From Anaerolineales bacterium (GTDB taxonomy: Bacteria; Chloroflexota; Anaerolineae; Anaerolineales; UBA11858): a stretch of DNA of 64,000 bases. The notes below the pieces were generated by a model. That model did not search any database and was not told the origin of the DNA. It worked only from the letters and a program-made list of their open reading frames with translations. The translations under genes were made by a program, and so were the position numbers. Below, in pieces: positions 55,050 through 64,000 of the stretch; position 1 is the stretch's first letter, and each line of letters opens with the position of its first letter. The stretch covers positions 62,001-126,000 of the forward strand of contig JANQED010000165.1 in the NCBI GenBank assembly GCA_028278545.1. The letters are read 5' to 3'.

Positions 55050-55988
55050 ATGATGACTCCAAAGTATTCGATCATTGCTCCCATTTATAACGAGGTCGAG
55101 AACATCCCCGAATTGTACCGGCGTATCCGTGAAGTGATGGATAGCACGGACGAACCCTGGGAACTGGTCGTGGTGGATGATGGCTCCACAGATGGCTCCG
55201 TTGATTTGATCCGGGATTTGGCTGACGATGATGCGCGCCTGCGCCCAGTGATCTTCGCCCGTAATTTCGGACATCAGATCGCGGTCACTGCCGGGTTGGA
55301 TTACAGCCGGGGGGAAGCGGTGGTGATCATCGATGCCGACCTGCAAGACCCCCCCGAAGTGATCCTGGAGATGATCACCAAATGGCGTGAGGGGTTTGAA
55401 GTCGTTTACGCCATTCGTTCCGAACGCGAAGGGGAGACCTGGTTCAAGAAGTTTACCGCATCTCAATTCTATCGCCTGATCTATCGCATCACCGATGTGG
55501 ATATCCCTCTCGATACAGGTGATTTCCGCCTGCTCGACCGCAAGGTGGTCGATGTGATGGGCCAGATGCGCGAGCGCCATCGCTTCCTACGGGGTATGTC
55601 TGTCTGGGTGGGTTTTAAACAAACCGGCGTGGAGTACAAACGCGCCGCCCGCTTTGCTGGTGAGACGAAATATCCCTTGAGGAAGATGCTCAAGTTCGCT
55701 ACAGACGCCATCACCAGCTTTTCTTACTTTCCTTTGCAGTTGGCCATGTATTTGGGCTTTATTTCCGCGGGAATAAGCATCCTGGTCATCCCGGTGGTCA
55801 TCGTCATGCGGTTGGCTGGTTCGCAGGCTTTCTTTGGGCAGGCTTCAACATTGATCGCGGTGCTATTCTTGGGCGGTGTCCAGTTGATATCCCTGGGTAT
55901 CCTGGGCGAGTATGTCGGGCGTCTGTACGATGAAGCTAAGGGGCGTCCGCTTTATATCATCAGCGAAGCCCCCACGGATGAGAATTGA
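55050..55988 (+). CDS. GT2 glycosyltransferase (DPM1/GtrB-like)
   Basis: A 312-aa polyprenyl-phosphate sugar transferase starting at MMTPKYSII (55050). [36 protein letters not shown] (DxD) and the QxxRW-like [12 protein letters not shown] are visible; two C-terminal helices (about 235-290) anchor it. It makes lipid-linked sugars such as those used by GT-C enzymes like the one at 34579. It is one operon with the AI-2E gene. Confidence 0.9.
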   Translation: MMTPKYSIIAPIYNEVENIPELYRRIREVMDSTDEPWELVVVDDGSTDGSVDLIRDLADDDARLRPVIFARNFGHQIAVTAGLDYSRGEAVVIIDADLQDPPEVILEMITKWREGFEVVYAIRSEREGETWFKKFTASQFYRLIYRITDVDIPLDTGDFRLLDRKVVDVMGQMRERHRFLRGMSVWVGFKQTGVEYKRAARFAGETKYPLRKMLKFATDAITSFSYFPLQLAMYLGFISAGISILVIPVVIVMRLAGSQAFFGQASTLIAVLFLGGVQLISLGILGEYVGRLYDEAKGRPLYIISEAPTDEN

Positions 55989-56022
55989 CCCTGTTCCTCT
56001 GGCCTCCTGATATGGCTCGCGA

Positions 56023-56028
56023 TATAAT
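56023..56028 (+). promoter_or_regulatory. TATAAT -10 box before the second PLP enzyme
   Basis: A perfect TATAAT ends 4 bases before the operator-3 core. No good -35 is seen at 17 bases. Confidence 0.55.
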
Positions 56029-56029
56029 C

Positions 56030-56046
56030 AAGTTGTCTGACAACTT
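56030..56046. promoter_or_regulatory. Operator 3: 17-bp palindrome AAGTTGTCTGACAACTT
   Basis: A perfect 17-bp palindrome around a central T, with core TTGTCTGACAA identical to operator 1. It covers the expected transcription start after TATAAT, so binding would repress the PLP enzyme at 56085. The identity of core sequences over 21 kb links the two units. Confidence 0.8.
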
Positions 56047-56084
56047 AAATCGTTATCTTTAACCTAATCTCTGGAGTTTTCCTT

Positions 56085-57551
56085 ATGTACACGATTGACT
56101 TAACTGTTTTCGAAGATCGTTTGGAACGAGCCGTAGAACGAGCTCGTGAGCGCGATATCATCATCCCTACCTTCGCTCAAATGAAAGATCCTTCATTGAC
56201 CCCAGACAAGTTCAAAGGGGAATTAGCTTCCATTGGACTCTGGGATTTGCATCCCCGCAATTTGTTCCGCATCACCTGGCATAACGAACCCAAAGCCAGT
56301 GGAGGCGGATTTGGGGGTGTGAATTATTTGGAGCTTCCTTCCAGTCTGACGGGAGTGCCTGCCCGGATCATTGTTCTGGTGGGGAAGTGGTTCCCCACCG
56401 GCGCACATAAGGTGGGTGCCGCCTTTGGGTGTCTGGTGCCACGCCTGGTTACAGGTCAGTTCGACCCCACCACTCAAAAGGCAGTCTGGCCCTCGACGGG
56501 GAACTACTGTCGCGGTGGGGCCTACGATTCTGCGCTACTGGCTTGTGAATCCATCGCTATCCTGCCGGAGGAAATGAGCAAGGAACGCTTCGAGTGGTTG
56601 GCAAATATTGCAGGTGAAACCATTAAAACGCCCGGCAGTGAATCCAACGTTAAGGAGATTTTTGATAAGTGTTGGGAACTGCGTGCCTCGGGCGAGGATT
56701 TGATGATCTTCAACCAGTTCGAAGAGTTTGGAAACTATCTCTGGCATTATGAGGTCACCGGGCACGCCATGGAGGAAGTTCTCCAGCAGGTGATGGGGCC
56801 GCGTGATCGATATCGGGGTCTGTCATCTGCCACTGGTTCTGCTGGGACCATCGCCAGCGGTGATTATATGAAACAGCTTTTCCCAGATAGCAAGATTGTC
56901 GCCAGTGAAGCGCTCCAATGCCCCACACTGCTTGAGAATGGTTACGGCGCTCATCGCATCGAGGGGATTGGCGATAAGCATGTGCCCTGGATTCACAATG
57001 CCAAGAACACCGATATGATTGTGGCTATCGACGATAACGCTGTTGTCAATATCTCGCGCCTGTTCAACGAACCTGCAGGTCGTGAATACCTGATCGGCCA
57101 GGGTGTGCCGGAAGGTGTCGTCAGCCAGCTAGATTTGTTGGGTTTCTCAGGAATATCCAACGTGCTCACGGCGATCAAAGCCGCCAAATATTACGAAATG
57201 GGCGAAGAAGATGTTATGCTCACGGTGCTGACCGACTCCATGGAGCTTTATCAGAGCCGCTTGAAGGAAATGCATGAGGAGTACGGCGAATACTCAGAGG
57301 TCGATGCTTCCGCGGACTTCGCCCGCTGGCTGCAAGGGGAATCCACCGATAACCTGCTTGAACTGCGTTATGAAGACCGCCGCCGTGTGCACCAACTCAA
57401 GTACTTCACCTGGGTCGAACAACAAGGGCGTACATACGAAGAAATCCAGGAACAATGGTACGGACGTGATTACTGGGTCGATTTCCAGAAACAGATTCCC
57501 GAGATGGATGCCTTGATCGATGAATTCAATCAGAAGGTTGGATTGATCTAG
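56085..57551 (+). CDS. Fold-type-II PLP enzyme, probable ammonia-lyase in purine catabolism
   Basis: A 488-aa PLP enzyme. The lysine lies in TGAHKVGAAFG (as in TrpB GSHK) and the substrate loop is STGNYCRGG; SATGSAGTIASGDY supplies the phosphate-binding turn. The family is close to cysteine-synthase- and YgeX-like lyases but is longer than either. Operator 3 places it under the same control as the main operon. The likely job is elimination/deamination of a 2,3-diaminopropionate-like product, which is inferred. Confidence 0.78.
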   Translation: MYTIDLTVFEDRLERAVERARERDIIIPTFAQMKDPSLTPDKFKGELASIGLWDLHPRNLFRITWHNEPKASGGGFGGVNYLELPSSLTGVPARIIVLVGKWFPTGAHKVGAAFGCLVPRLVTGQFDPTTQKAVWPSTGNYCRGGAYDSALLACESIAILPEEMSKERFEWLANIAGETIKTPGSESNVKEIFDKCWELRASGEDLMIFNQFEEFGNYLWHYEVTGHAMEEVLQQVMGPRDRYRGLSSATGSAGTIASGDYMKQLFPDSKIVASEALQCPTLLENGYGAHRIEGIGDKHVPWIHNAKNTDMIVAIDDNAVVNISRLFNEPAGREYLIGQGVPEGVVSQLDLLGFSGISNVLTAIKAAKYYEMGEEDVMLTVLTDSMELYQSRLKEMHEEYGEYSEVDASADFARWLQGESTDNLLELRYEDRRRVHQLKYFTWVEQQGRTYEEIQEQWYGRDYWVDFQKQIPEMDALIDEFNQKVGLI

Positions 57552-57580
57552 GAGCTATTGAAAGCTTTTCCAAAATCGAG

Positions 57581-57613
57581 TATCCTGATGACACCCATCA
57601 TCAGGATATTTTT
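57581..57613 (+). terminator. Intrinsic terminator of the second PLP enzyme
   Basis: TATCCTGATGA and TCATCAGGATA form an 11-bp stem, with loop CACCCA and TTTTT after it. Confidence 0.88.
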
Positions 57614-57629
57614 GTGATAGAGTTGTGCT

Positions 57630-58184
57630 ATGCGCTTACCAGAACCGACTTCCTTGATCCTGGTGACCTTTCTCCCTTCTATGCGCGACTTGGAGATAGC
57701 CCGCGTGCTGGGATGGTATCGGATTCCGTTGGCGACCGCACCGAAAGTTGTCGCTGTGGATTATTTAGCGTTTTATCAACCGGCTTCTTTTGGCGAACGT
57801 AAATGGTGCATAGAGTACGTCGCCCCGGTGCGCGGCCACGAGTTGACCACGAGGGGGGAGTTGCTTCAGGAAGAGCTTGACCATCCCAGAGCTGGTGAAG
57901 AGTACTTCAAAATACAACTCGATTCTTTGGTCGCTCTCCCGAAGCCCATAAAAGCTGAACGCTGGAAAAGATTGACGTTTCTTTACACAACGGGGGAATA
58001 TTTGCTGCAAGCGCAGACAATCAACGATCTGGTTGTCCACTCCGAAGAACGCAAATTGCTCTGGCATGCCCTGCGCGAGCGCGTCAGCAAGGAGCAGACG
58101 TACTCTGTGCCAGATGTCGATGTCCCCCACGAAGTGTTGGAGATGTTGTTGGGGATAAAAGAGCTTGGGGAGGGATATGAGTAG
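57630..58184 (+). CDS. Conserved protein of unknown function
   Basis: A 184-aa soluble protein with no domain I know. MRLPEPTSLILVTFLPSMRDLEIARVLGWYRIPLATAPKVVAVDYLAFYQ is strikingly ordered, and EYVAPVRGHELTTRGEL with FKIQLDSLVALPKPI follow; it has the look of a conserved Chloroflexota family. The gene lies between a terminator and hydA, 23 bases upstream of the latter. No ribosome binding site is clear. Confidence 0.7.
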   Translation: MRLPEPTSLILVTFLPSMRDLEIARVLGWYRIPLATAPKVVAVDYLAFYQPASFGERKWCIEYVAPVRGHELTTRGELLQEELDHPRAGEEYFKIQLDSLVALPKPIKAERWKRLTFLYTTGEYLLQAQTINDLVVHSEERKLLWHALRERVSKEQTYSVPDVDVPHEVLEMLLGIKELGEGYE

Positions 58185-58207
58185 TTGAATTACTTGGAAC
58201 ACCGCTT

Positions 58208-59629
58208 ATGACCAAAAAAATCCTGATAAAATCCGGCACGCTCATCACCGCCTCTGAAACCTTCCTCGCTGACATTCTTATTCAGGGGGAGAAAATCGTT
58301 GCCGTAGGGGATGATTTGGATACCCAGGGAGCTGAGATCATTGATGCTGCGGGTAAGTTGGTCATGCCTGGGGGGATTGACCCTCATGTTCATTTGGCGC
58401 TGCCCATGTTCGATACGATATCCTCGGACGATCACTATACCGGCCACAAAGCGGCTGCTTTTGGGGGGACGACAACCGTGATGGATTTCGTGGTTCAAGA
58501 ACCGCAGGGACTCCAGTATTCTGTCGATCTGTGGCGAGAAAAAGCCCAAATCGCTGCCATCGACTATGGCTTTCACATGAATCTGACTCACCTGGATGAG
58601 CAAGTTGAACGCGAAATCCCGTCTCTCGTGGAGATGGGCATCACTACGTTGAAGGTATTTACGGCTTATAATGGCCGTCTGCGTTTGCCAGATGGTGATA
58701 TTTTTAAGGCGATGCGCATAGCCAAGGAGCACGGCATGTTGACCATGCTCCATGCCGAGAATGGGGACGTGATCGATGTGCTGGTCGAAGAGGCCCTGAT
58801 TGCTGGGCATACGACACCTGAATGGCACGCACATACTCGTCCGGCTTGGGGCGCGGTTGAAGCAGCCATGCGCGGCTTTGCCCTGGCGGGGGAGACAGGT
58901 GCACCTCTTTACCTGGTTCATATGAATGTAGCCGGTGAGGTGGATATGCTCCACTACGCCCGCCAGCGCGGCCTCCCCGTGATGGGAGAAACCTGTCCCC
59001 AATACCTGTTCTTCACTGAAGACTATCTGCGCCGCGCCGATGGTGCGAAATGGATTTGTTCCCCGCCCCTGCGCACTGAGGAGGACAACACCCGTCTGTG
59101 GGAAGGACTGGCCGATGGCACGATTCAGGTGATGGGCACGGATCATTGCCCGTTTTTCTTCGATGGCACTGTGCCAATTGTCTATGATGGAGAGCAAATC
59201 GCCATCCCTGGAAAAGAGCTTGGGTTCCATGATTTCACCAAGATCCCCAATGGATTGCCCGGGGTCCAGGATCGTATGCCTGTCTTGTGGACGGAAGGGG
59301 TTGGCAAAGGGTATATCTCGCCTAATCAGTTCATGGCTGTGATGAGCACCAACCCGGCGAAGATCTTTGGGCTATATCCCCGAAAAGGTGCCCTTCAACC
59401 GGGCTCCGATGCGGATATTGTCATCTGGGACCCAGAGCGAGTTGTGGATTATGGGGTAAGCATGTCTCACCAGCGCACGGATTACAACCTGTATGAGGGC
59501 TGGAAATTGACTGGATATCCGGAAAAGGTCTATTTGCGTGGCGACTTGATCGTCGATGGAGATGAGTGGCTTGGCGCGGCGGGTAAGGGACAGTATTTGC
59601 ACCGAGAGCCCAATACTGGAGTGCTGTGA
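58208..59629 (+). CDS. hydA: Dihydropyrimidinase/hydantoinase
   Basis: A 473-aa cyclic amidohydrolase that opens dihydropyrimidines, hydantoins or similar ureide rings. DPHVHLAL (His60, His62), the carboxylated lysine in TTLKVFTAYNG (Lys149) and HAENGD are intact; the C-terminal GTDHCPF carries the catalytic Asp. In the E. coli purine cluster the equivalent is HyuA. Its products, ureido acids, are the substrates expected for the carbamoyltransferases upstream. Likely cotranscribed with the unknown gene before it. Confidence 0.93.
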   Translation: MTKKILIKSGTLITASETFLADILIQGEKIVAVGDDLDTQGAEIIDAAGKLVMPGGIDPHVHLALPMFDTISSDDHYTGHKAAAFGGTTTVMDFVVQEPQGLQYSVDLWREKAQIAAIDYGFHMNLTHLDEQVEREIPSLVEMGITTLKVFTAYNGRLRLPDGDIFKAMRIAKEHGMLTMLHAENGDVIDVLVEEALIAGHTTPEWHAHTRPAWGAVEAAMRGFALAGETGAPLYLVHMNVAGEVDMLHYARQRGLPVMGETCPQYLFFTEDYLRRADGAKWICSPPLRTEEDNTRLWEGLADGTIQVMGTDHCPFFFDGTVPIVYDGEQIAIPGKELGFHDFTKIPNGLPGVQDRMPVLWTEGVGKGYISPNQFMAVMSTNPAKIFGLYPRKGALQPGSDADIVIWDPERVVDYGVSMSHQRTDYNLYEGWKLTGYPEKVYLRGDLIVDGDEWLGAAGKGQYLHREPNTGVL

Positions 59630-59683
59630 TAGTGTGGTAAAATGTAGTCTCGTTAGTGACCACATTAGTCGTGGAGGACTATT

Positions 59684-59962
59684 ATGCCTGATATTGGAAT
59701 GCGTGAGTTAAAAGCACGGGCATCAGAGATTATCCGGACTGTACGGGAGAAACGCGCCCAATATGTAGTGACTCATCGGGGTAGACCAGTGGCGATTCTT
59801 ATGCCGTTGGAAAATCCTCACGCTCTTTCTTCCACATCAACGGCACAAACTGAAAGTTCTGAATCAGCATGGGATGAGTTAAACAGGTTGGGTGAGGAAA
59901 TCGGACGGGAATGGCGATCTGAAAAAAGTTCGCTGGAAATTCTCTCTGAAACCAGGCGATGA
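59684..59962 (+). CDS. Phd/YefM-type antitoxin
   Basis: A 92-aa antitoxin: residues 1-50 (GMRELKARASEIIRTVREKRAQYVVTHRGRPVAILMP) are the Phd/YefM DNA-binding fold; the charged tail binds the toxin. GGAGG precedes the ATG. ATGA overlap with the PIN toxin gene shows the pair. TGTGGT and ACCACA flanking the start region (about 59632-59663) may be the autoregulatory site. Confidence 0.88.
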   Translation: MPDIGMRELKARASEIIRTVREKRAQYVVTHRGRPVAILMPLENPHALSSTSTAQTESSESAWDELNRLGEEIGREWRSEKSSLEILSETRR

Positions 59963-60414
59963 GGGTGGAGATGGCGAGTTTATTTACCGTCGATGCCAGT
60001 GTATTCTTAAATGCCTTTAACCCTTATGAAGTTGGTTATGAGATTAGCAATCAATTCCTGACGGAACTCCAACAAAATGCGCTACCTATCATCGTGCCTA
60101 CACTACTGTTGCCGGAAGTAGCGGCAGCGATAGGCCGCGGTAGAGGCGACGCGCGGTTGGCAAGAGATTTTGCATCGACATTAGCCGATTTACCCCACAT
60201 CCTTCTGATCCCCTTGGATTTGGTATTGTCCCAACAAGCCGTTGATATTGCTGCGAATAACCGCCTACGCGGTAGCGACGCGGTTTATGCGGCTACCGCA
60301 CTACGTTTTGGAAGCACGCTGATCACTTTAGATCAGGAACAGAGAAAACGTGTAGCAGATGTTCTGCCGGCAATGGCTCCCGACGAGGCCTTGGGTGAAC
60401 TAACCAGTTCTTAA
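59959..60414 (+). CDS. PIN domain toxin (VapC-like)
   Basis: A 151-aa PIN ribonuclease. The acidic metal residues appear as TVDASVFLNAF at the N terminus, E in LLPEVAAAIGR, and D in RGSDAVYAATA with the later TLDQEQ. Such toxins cut tRNA or rRNA until bound by the antitoxin. The start overlaps the antitoxin; a GTG/ATG choice (59971) is possible. Confidence 0.9.
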   Translation: MRVEMASLFTVDASVFLNAFNPYEVGYEISNQFLTELQQNALPIIVPTLLLPEVAAAIGRGRGDARLARDFASTLADLPHILLIPLDLVLSQQAVDIAANNRLRGSDAVYAATALRFGSTLITLDQEQRKRVADVLPAMAPDEALGELTSS

Positions 60415-60474
60415 GGGTATTCTGGCTTGAATTTGGTAGAATCGTTTTACTGTGTCTAATTGAGGAGTTCCCCA

Positions 60475-60900
60475 ATGACGGAAGCTGACCAAAAACCCCT
60501 GCATTTTTCACCTGATCCCCAGGCAGGTTATACTGTGGCACGCCGCCCCGATGGAGGCATGCATTTAACATTTACTGATGTCAATGAACAGACCCTGGAC
60601 CATTGGCGTGACTTTTCTGTTGAGCATTTACTGGGCTCCGACCGTCTGACGCGTAATTTGTACGATCTTTGCAAAGTTGAGCGAATTTCTGAACGGGCGA
60701 TCAAGATCGCCGTTGAACTCAATAGCGACCCTTCAGCCCGCAATATCCGTTTGGCGGTGATTGTCGCCAGTGAAGAAGTTCGTCAGGCAGTACAAAAAAT
60801 ATCGGATTTGACCCCCGCCGGAGGCGTTCGGATGGCGATCTTCGATGATCTTGGTGACGCAGAAACCTGGCTTGATCGTCCGATTGAGCAAATGGTGTAA
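60475..60900 (+). CDS. STAS/SpoIIAA-like protein, unknown
   Basis: A 141-aa protein starting at the ATG at 60475 (GAGGAG upstream). The alternation of strands and helices, with ERAIKIAVELNSDPSARNIRLAVIVASEEV and RMAIFDDLGDAETWL, is of the SpoIIAA-like (STAS/SEC14) type. No phosphoserine site can be named. Function unknown. Confidence 0.75.
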   Translation: MTEADQKPLHFSPDPQAGYTVARRPDGGMHLTFTDVNEQTLDHWRDFSVEHLLGSDRLTRNLYDLCKVERISERAIKIAVELNSDPSARNIRLAVIVASEEVRQAVQKISDLTPAGGVRMAIFDDLGDAETWLDRPIEQMV

Positions 60901-61041
60901 GGACACTATTTCTGTTTTCGAGGCTTTTTGAAAACGCACATTTTAAGACTTTCCTGGGGTGCCCTCACAGATGTACTGGGCATCCTTGTTGCTGTATAAG
61001 TCATTCTTGACCCCAGCTAATCTGAAACGAGGAGCGAAAGT

Positions 61042-63747
61042 ATGACGCGAGATTATTTTGGTGTTCGTGATTGGTTGTCCACTTCCCACGGGCGATATAG
61101 AATTTACCGGTTAGACAAATTGGATACACAGGGATTGGCGCAAATTGATCGCTTACCCTTTTCTATTCGGGTGATGTTGGAGTCCGTGTTGCGGCAGTGT
61201 GACGGGAAAGCAATCACAAAGCGGGACGTAGAAAACCTCGCCAAATGGGAACCACAGTCTGACAAACGCCATGTATTGCCTTTTCGACCGGGGCGTGTGG
61301 TGATGCAAGATTTCACCGGGGTACCGGCCGTTGTTGACTTAGCGGCTATGAGGTCTACAATGGCGCGTCTGGGCGGCGACCCAAAGAGAATTAATCCACA
61401 GGTCAAGGTGGATTTGGTGATCGATCACTCTGTCCAGGTGGATTTCTTTGCGGATTCAGATGCTCTGCGCCGGAATGCTGAATTGGAGTTCCAGCGCAAC
61501 CGCGAACGTTATGAGTTCCTACACTGGGGCCAGAAAGCCTTCGATAATTTTCGGGTTGTGCCCCCGGCAACGGGCATCATTCACCAGGTCAACCTGGAAT
61601 ATCTTGCTGAGGTGGTCCTCACGCAAGAGGTAGATGGCGAATTGGTTGCCTTCCCCGATACGCTCGTGGGCACAGACTCGCACACGACCATGATCAATGG
61701 ACTGGGGGTGGTTGGCTGGGGTGTGGGTGGCATCGAGGCAGAGGCAGCCATTCTTGGACAGCAGATCGATATGCTGACTCCTGACGTTGTGGGATTCAAG
61801 TTATTTGGCCGCCTGCGAGATGGCATCACTGCCACCGACCTGGTGCTGCGCATCGTGCAGATGCTGCGTGAGAAAGGCGTGGTCGGCGATTTTGTGGAAT
61901 TCTATGGCCCGGGGCTTGACCAGCTTTCCTTACCTGACCGGGCGACCATTGCTAACATGGCTCCTGAATATGGGGCTACCATGGGCTTCTTCCCTGTGGA
62001 TGATGAAACCCTGCGCTATCTGCGTCTGACAGGCCGCCCAAAAGAAGTGATCGAACGAGTGGAGCTTTACCTTAAAGAGCAATGCCTGTTTCGTACCCCG
62101 GATACCCCTGACCCGCAATACACAGATACCCTGGAGCTTGACCTGGGGACTGTCGAGCCGAATTTGGCGGGGCCTACTTTGCCTCATCACAGAGTTCCTC
62201 TTCGGGAAATGAAGAGTTCTTTTCAGGCGGCATTGAGAAAACCTGTCTCAGACCGGGGCTACGCGCTGGAGGAGGAGGCTACAAAGGCCAAGATATCCAT
62301 TGGTACCAATGGCTCTGAAGAAGAGCTAGGGCACGGTGCGGTGGTGATCGCCGCGATCACTTCTTGTACGAATACTTCTAATCCCTCGGTGATGGTTGGG
62401 GCCGGCCTGCTTGCCAAGAAAGCTGTGGAGCGTGGCCTGGAAGTCAAACCCTATGTCAAGACCAGCCTGGCACCCGGCTCCCGGGTTGTGACGGAGTATT
62501 TGAGTCAATCGAATTTGTTAGAACCGTTAGCCAAGTTAGGTTTCAATGTAGTGGGGTATGGCTGCACCACCTGTATTGGAAACTCAGGCCCGCTTTCCAG
62601 CGAGATCGTACGGGGCATCAATGAAGGGGATTTGGTCGCCGCAGCGGTGCTCTCAGGAAATCGTAATTTCGAGGGGCGCATTAGTCCGCACGTGCGTGCC
62701 AATTACCTGGCCTCTCCTCCCTTGGTGGTCGCGTATGCTTTGGCTGGTACGGTGGATATCGATCTCAACAACGATCCCCTCGGGATCGATAAAGAGGGGC
62801 AACCAGTTTATTTGGGAGATATCTGGCCCAGCTCTGAGGAGATTCTAGACACCATTGCCAACCATATCAGCCCCGAGATGTTCGAACGTCAATATGCCGA
62901 CGTTTTTGATGGCAATGATATCTGGAACAAGATCATTGGACGGGACGGCGATGTGTACTCTTGGGAGGCAGGATCGACCTACATCCAGGAACCCCCCTTC
63001 TTCGACGATCTGACCCCGGAAATACCCGACATAAAGGCCATTAAGGGTGCCCGTGTTTTGGCTTTGCTTGGAGATTCCATCACCACGGATCACATCTCCC
63101 CGGCAGGGGCGATCCCGCCTGATAGCCCTGCAGGTAAGTATCTGATTGGACGAGGCGTAAAGCCGCGCGAGTTCAACTCCTTTGGGTCTCGTCGTGGCAA
63201 CGACCGGGTGATGACTCGGGGCACCTTCGGCAATATCCGTTTGAAGAACCAACTCGTACCCGGAATCGAGGGAGGATATACGGTTCATTTGCCCAGCGGT
63301 GAGCAAATGAGCATCTTCAAGGCTTCGCAGCAATATATCGAGGCAGGGATTCCCTTAGTTGTCCTTGCAGGCAGGCAATATGGTACCGGCTCCAGCCGTG
63401 ATTGGGCTGCCAAAGGGACGCTCCTTTTGGGCGTCAGAGCGGTGATCGCTGTATCTTATGAGCGCATCCATCGTTCGAATTTGGTTGGGATGGGCGTGTT
63501 GCCGCTTCAATTCCAGGAAGGCCAAAATCCCGACAGCCTGGGTCTTGATGGTCGAGAGACCTTCGACATTTTGGGGCTGAGCAACGATATTCAGCCACAA
63601 AGTGAGGTCACCGTTCGAGCAGCCGGGGAAGATGGCCACGTGGTGGAGTTCCAGGCTGATGTACGTTTGGATACGGCTATCGAGGTGGAATACTATCGCA
63701 ATGGCGGCATTTTGCACACTGTGTTGAAGAATTTGCTTGCAGAATAA
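61042..63747 (+). CDS. acnA: Aconitate hydratase A
   Basis: A 901-aa IRP/AcnA-type aconitase. Citrate to isocitrate isomerisation needs a [4Fe-4S] cluster held by Cys in [10 protein letters not shown] and [38 protein letters not shown] is the substrate-binding domain-1 motif; [16 protein letters not shown] the C-terminal swivel domain. Full length. GAGGAGCG precedes the ATG. It is a TCA-cycle enzyme with its own terminator. Confidence 0.97.
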   Translation: MTRDYFGVRDWLSTSHGRYRIYRLDKLDTQGLAQIDRLPFSIRVMLESVLRQCDGKAITKRDVENLAKWEPQSDKRHVLPFRPGRVVMQDFTGVPAVVDLAAMRSTMARLGGDPKRINPQVKVDLVIDHSVQVDFFADSDALRRNAELEFQRNRERYEFLHWGQKAFDNFRVVPPATGIIHQVNLEYLAEVVLTQEVDGELVAFPDTLVGTDSHTTMINGLGVVGWGVGGIEAEAAILGQQIDMLTPDVVGFKLFGRLRDGITATDLVLRIVQMLREKGVVGDFVEFYGPGLDQLSLPDRATIANMAPEYGATMGFFPVDDETLRYLRLTGRPKEVIERVELYLKEQCLFRTPDTPDPQYTDTLELDLGTVEPNLAGPTLPHHRVPLREMKSSFQAALRKPVSDRGYALEEEATKAKISIGTNGSEEELGHGAVVIAAITSCTNTSNPSVMVGAGLLAKKAVERGLEVKPYVKTSLAPGSRVVTEYLSQSNLLEPLAKLGFNVVGYGCTTCIGNSGPLSSEIVRGINEGDLVAAAVLSGNRNFEGRISPHVRANYLASPPLVVAYALAGTVDIDLNNDPLGIDKEGQPVYLGDIWPSSEEILDTIANHISPEMFERQYADVFDGNDIWNKIIGRDGDVYSWEAGSTYIQEPPFFDDLTPEIPDIKAIKGARVLALLGDSITTDHISPAGAIPPDSPAGKYLIGRGVKPREFNSFGSRRGNDRVMTRGTFGNIRLKNQLVPGIEGGYTVHLPSGEQMSIFKASQQYIEAGIPLVVLAGRQYGTGSSRDWAAKGTLLLGVRAVIAVSYERIHRSNLVGMGVLPLQFQEGQNPDSLGLDGRETFDILGLSNDIQPQSEVTVRAAGEDGHVVEFQADVRLDTAIEVEYYRNGGILHTVLKNLLAE

Positions 63748-63769
63748 TTGCCCACTGGCGGAGCAACTC

Positions 63770-63808
63770 AAAACAGGTGTGTATGGTGCGGCTATACACA
63801 CCTGTTTT
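63770..63808 (+). terminator. Terminator of acnA
   Basis: A perfect 15-bp inverted repeat, AAAACAGGTGTGTAT with ATACACACCTGTTTT, encloses 9 bases and ends in a T run within the stem. Confidence 0.9.
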
Positions 63809-63936
63809 CTAAATCCCATTCTTACATCCTTCTAACATTTTTGCGGTAAAAATGAAATAGCCTGTGTGAAACAGTAGTTCGTGCATCAAGTAATTATTTC
63901 TGGTTGCCACGTAGATATACAGTTGAGGAGGAAGAT

Positions 63937-64000
63937 ATGGCCGAAAATAAACCCATCGCTTTCAAAGCTGAAATAAAACAATTGCTCAATATTCTTATCC
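63937..64000 (+). CDS. htpG: Hsp90 chaperone HtpG (5' end only)
   Basis: The first 21 codons are present and the gene runs off the window. FKAEIKQLLNILI matches the start of the HtpG ATPase domain (FxAEVKQLLxLMI). GAGGAGGAAG precedes the ATG. The identification rests on this short stretch, but the match is distinctive. Confidence 0.85.
   Translation, partial: MAENKPIAFKAEIKQLLNILI

Noticed and set aside
1-64000. tRNA, rRNA, CRISPR and insertion sequences
   Set aside because: Intergenic regions were read on both strands; no cloverleaf, repeat array or transposase was seen.

Overview
The window reads as chromosomal DNA of a Chloroflexota bacterium, most likely class Anaerolineae. The reasons are moderate GC, the rpmB/Asp23/FakA/DegV/RecG/CoaD neighbourhood, a T-box in front of trpS, LAL/MalT-type regulators, lipoprotein binding proteins with very acidic linkers, a YegS-type lipid kinase beside a Hanks kinase, and several conserved proteins of Chloroflexota flavour. 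No single marker proves the assignment. I see no rRNA, tRNA, CRISPR array or intact insertion sequence.

Layout. 1-3.1 kb: a tryptophan T-box drives trpS and a TrpB2-type tryptophan synthase beta chain (minus strand). 3.2-7.5 kb: a small membrane protein, two acyl-CoA dehydrogenases, an SDR oxidoreductase. 7.5-14.6 kb: housekeeping operon Asp23, fatty-acid kinase FakA, DegV, RecG, CoaD and a coiled-coil protein, divergent from rpmB. 14.8-17.4 kb: Ser/Thr kinase, lipid kinase, SH3 protein. 17.5-21.8 kb: an 881-aa LAL regulator divergent from a condensation-type acyltransferase. 22-31.4 kb: membrane proteins, a WYL-regulator/hydrolase/DinB-like operon with a palindromic operator, and a lipid/glycan group (GT-B enzyme, acyltransferase, GT4, PAP2-like). 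Two genes here are broken: a homopolymer frameshift near 23.2 kb and an in-frame TGA in the GT4 gene near 30.24 kb. 31.4-34.3 kb: hairpin-bearing spacer, small protein, SurE, secreted protein.

34.4-59.6 kb is the most notable region, a long plus-strand group for purine (nucleobase/nucleoside) catabolism: GT-C membrane protein, adenine deaminase 1, GntR/UTRA regulator, an aspartate-carbamoyltransferase-like enzyme, a YgeW-like carbamoyltransferase, carbamate kinase, a complete BMP-family ABC importer, adenine deaminase 2, a three-subunit molybdenum hydroxylase (xanthine dehydrogenase type), a threonine-synthase-like PLP enzyme, then an AI-2E transporter and GT2, a second fold-II PLP enzyme, an unknown protein and a dihydropyrimidinase/hydantoinase. 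The same 11-bp palindrome family (TTGTCTGACAA / TTGTCAGACAA) flanks the promoter before 34.58 kb twice and lies just after a TATAAT box before the PLP enzyme at 56.09 kb, so the two parts look co-regulated. The inferred chemistry is: import, deamination, Mo-dependent hydroxylation, opening of ureide rings, transfer of carbamoyl groups to phosphate, and ATP formation by carbamate kinase, with PLP enzymes deaminating the amino-acid remnant. It resembles the E. coli yge/yqe and gut anaerobic purine/urate clusters but with a different gene set.

59.7-64 kb: a Phd/PIN toxin-antitoxin pair, a STAS-like protein, aconitase and the first codons of htpG.
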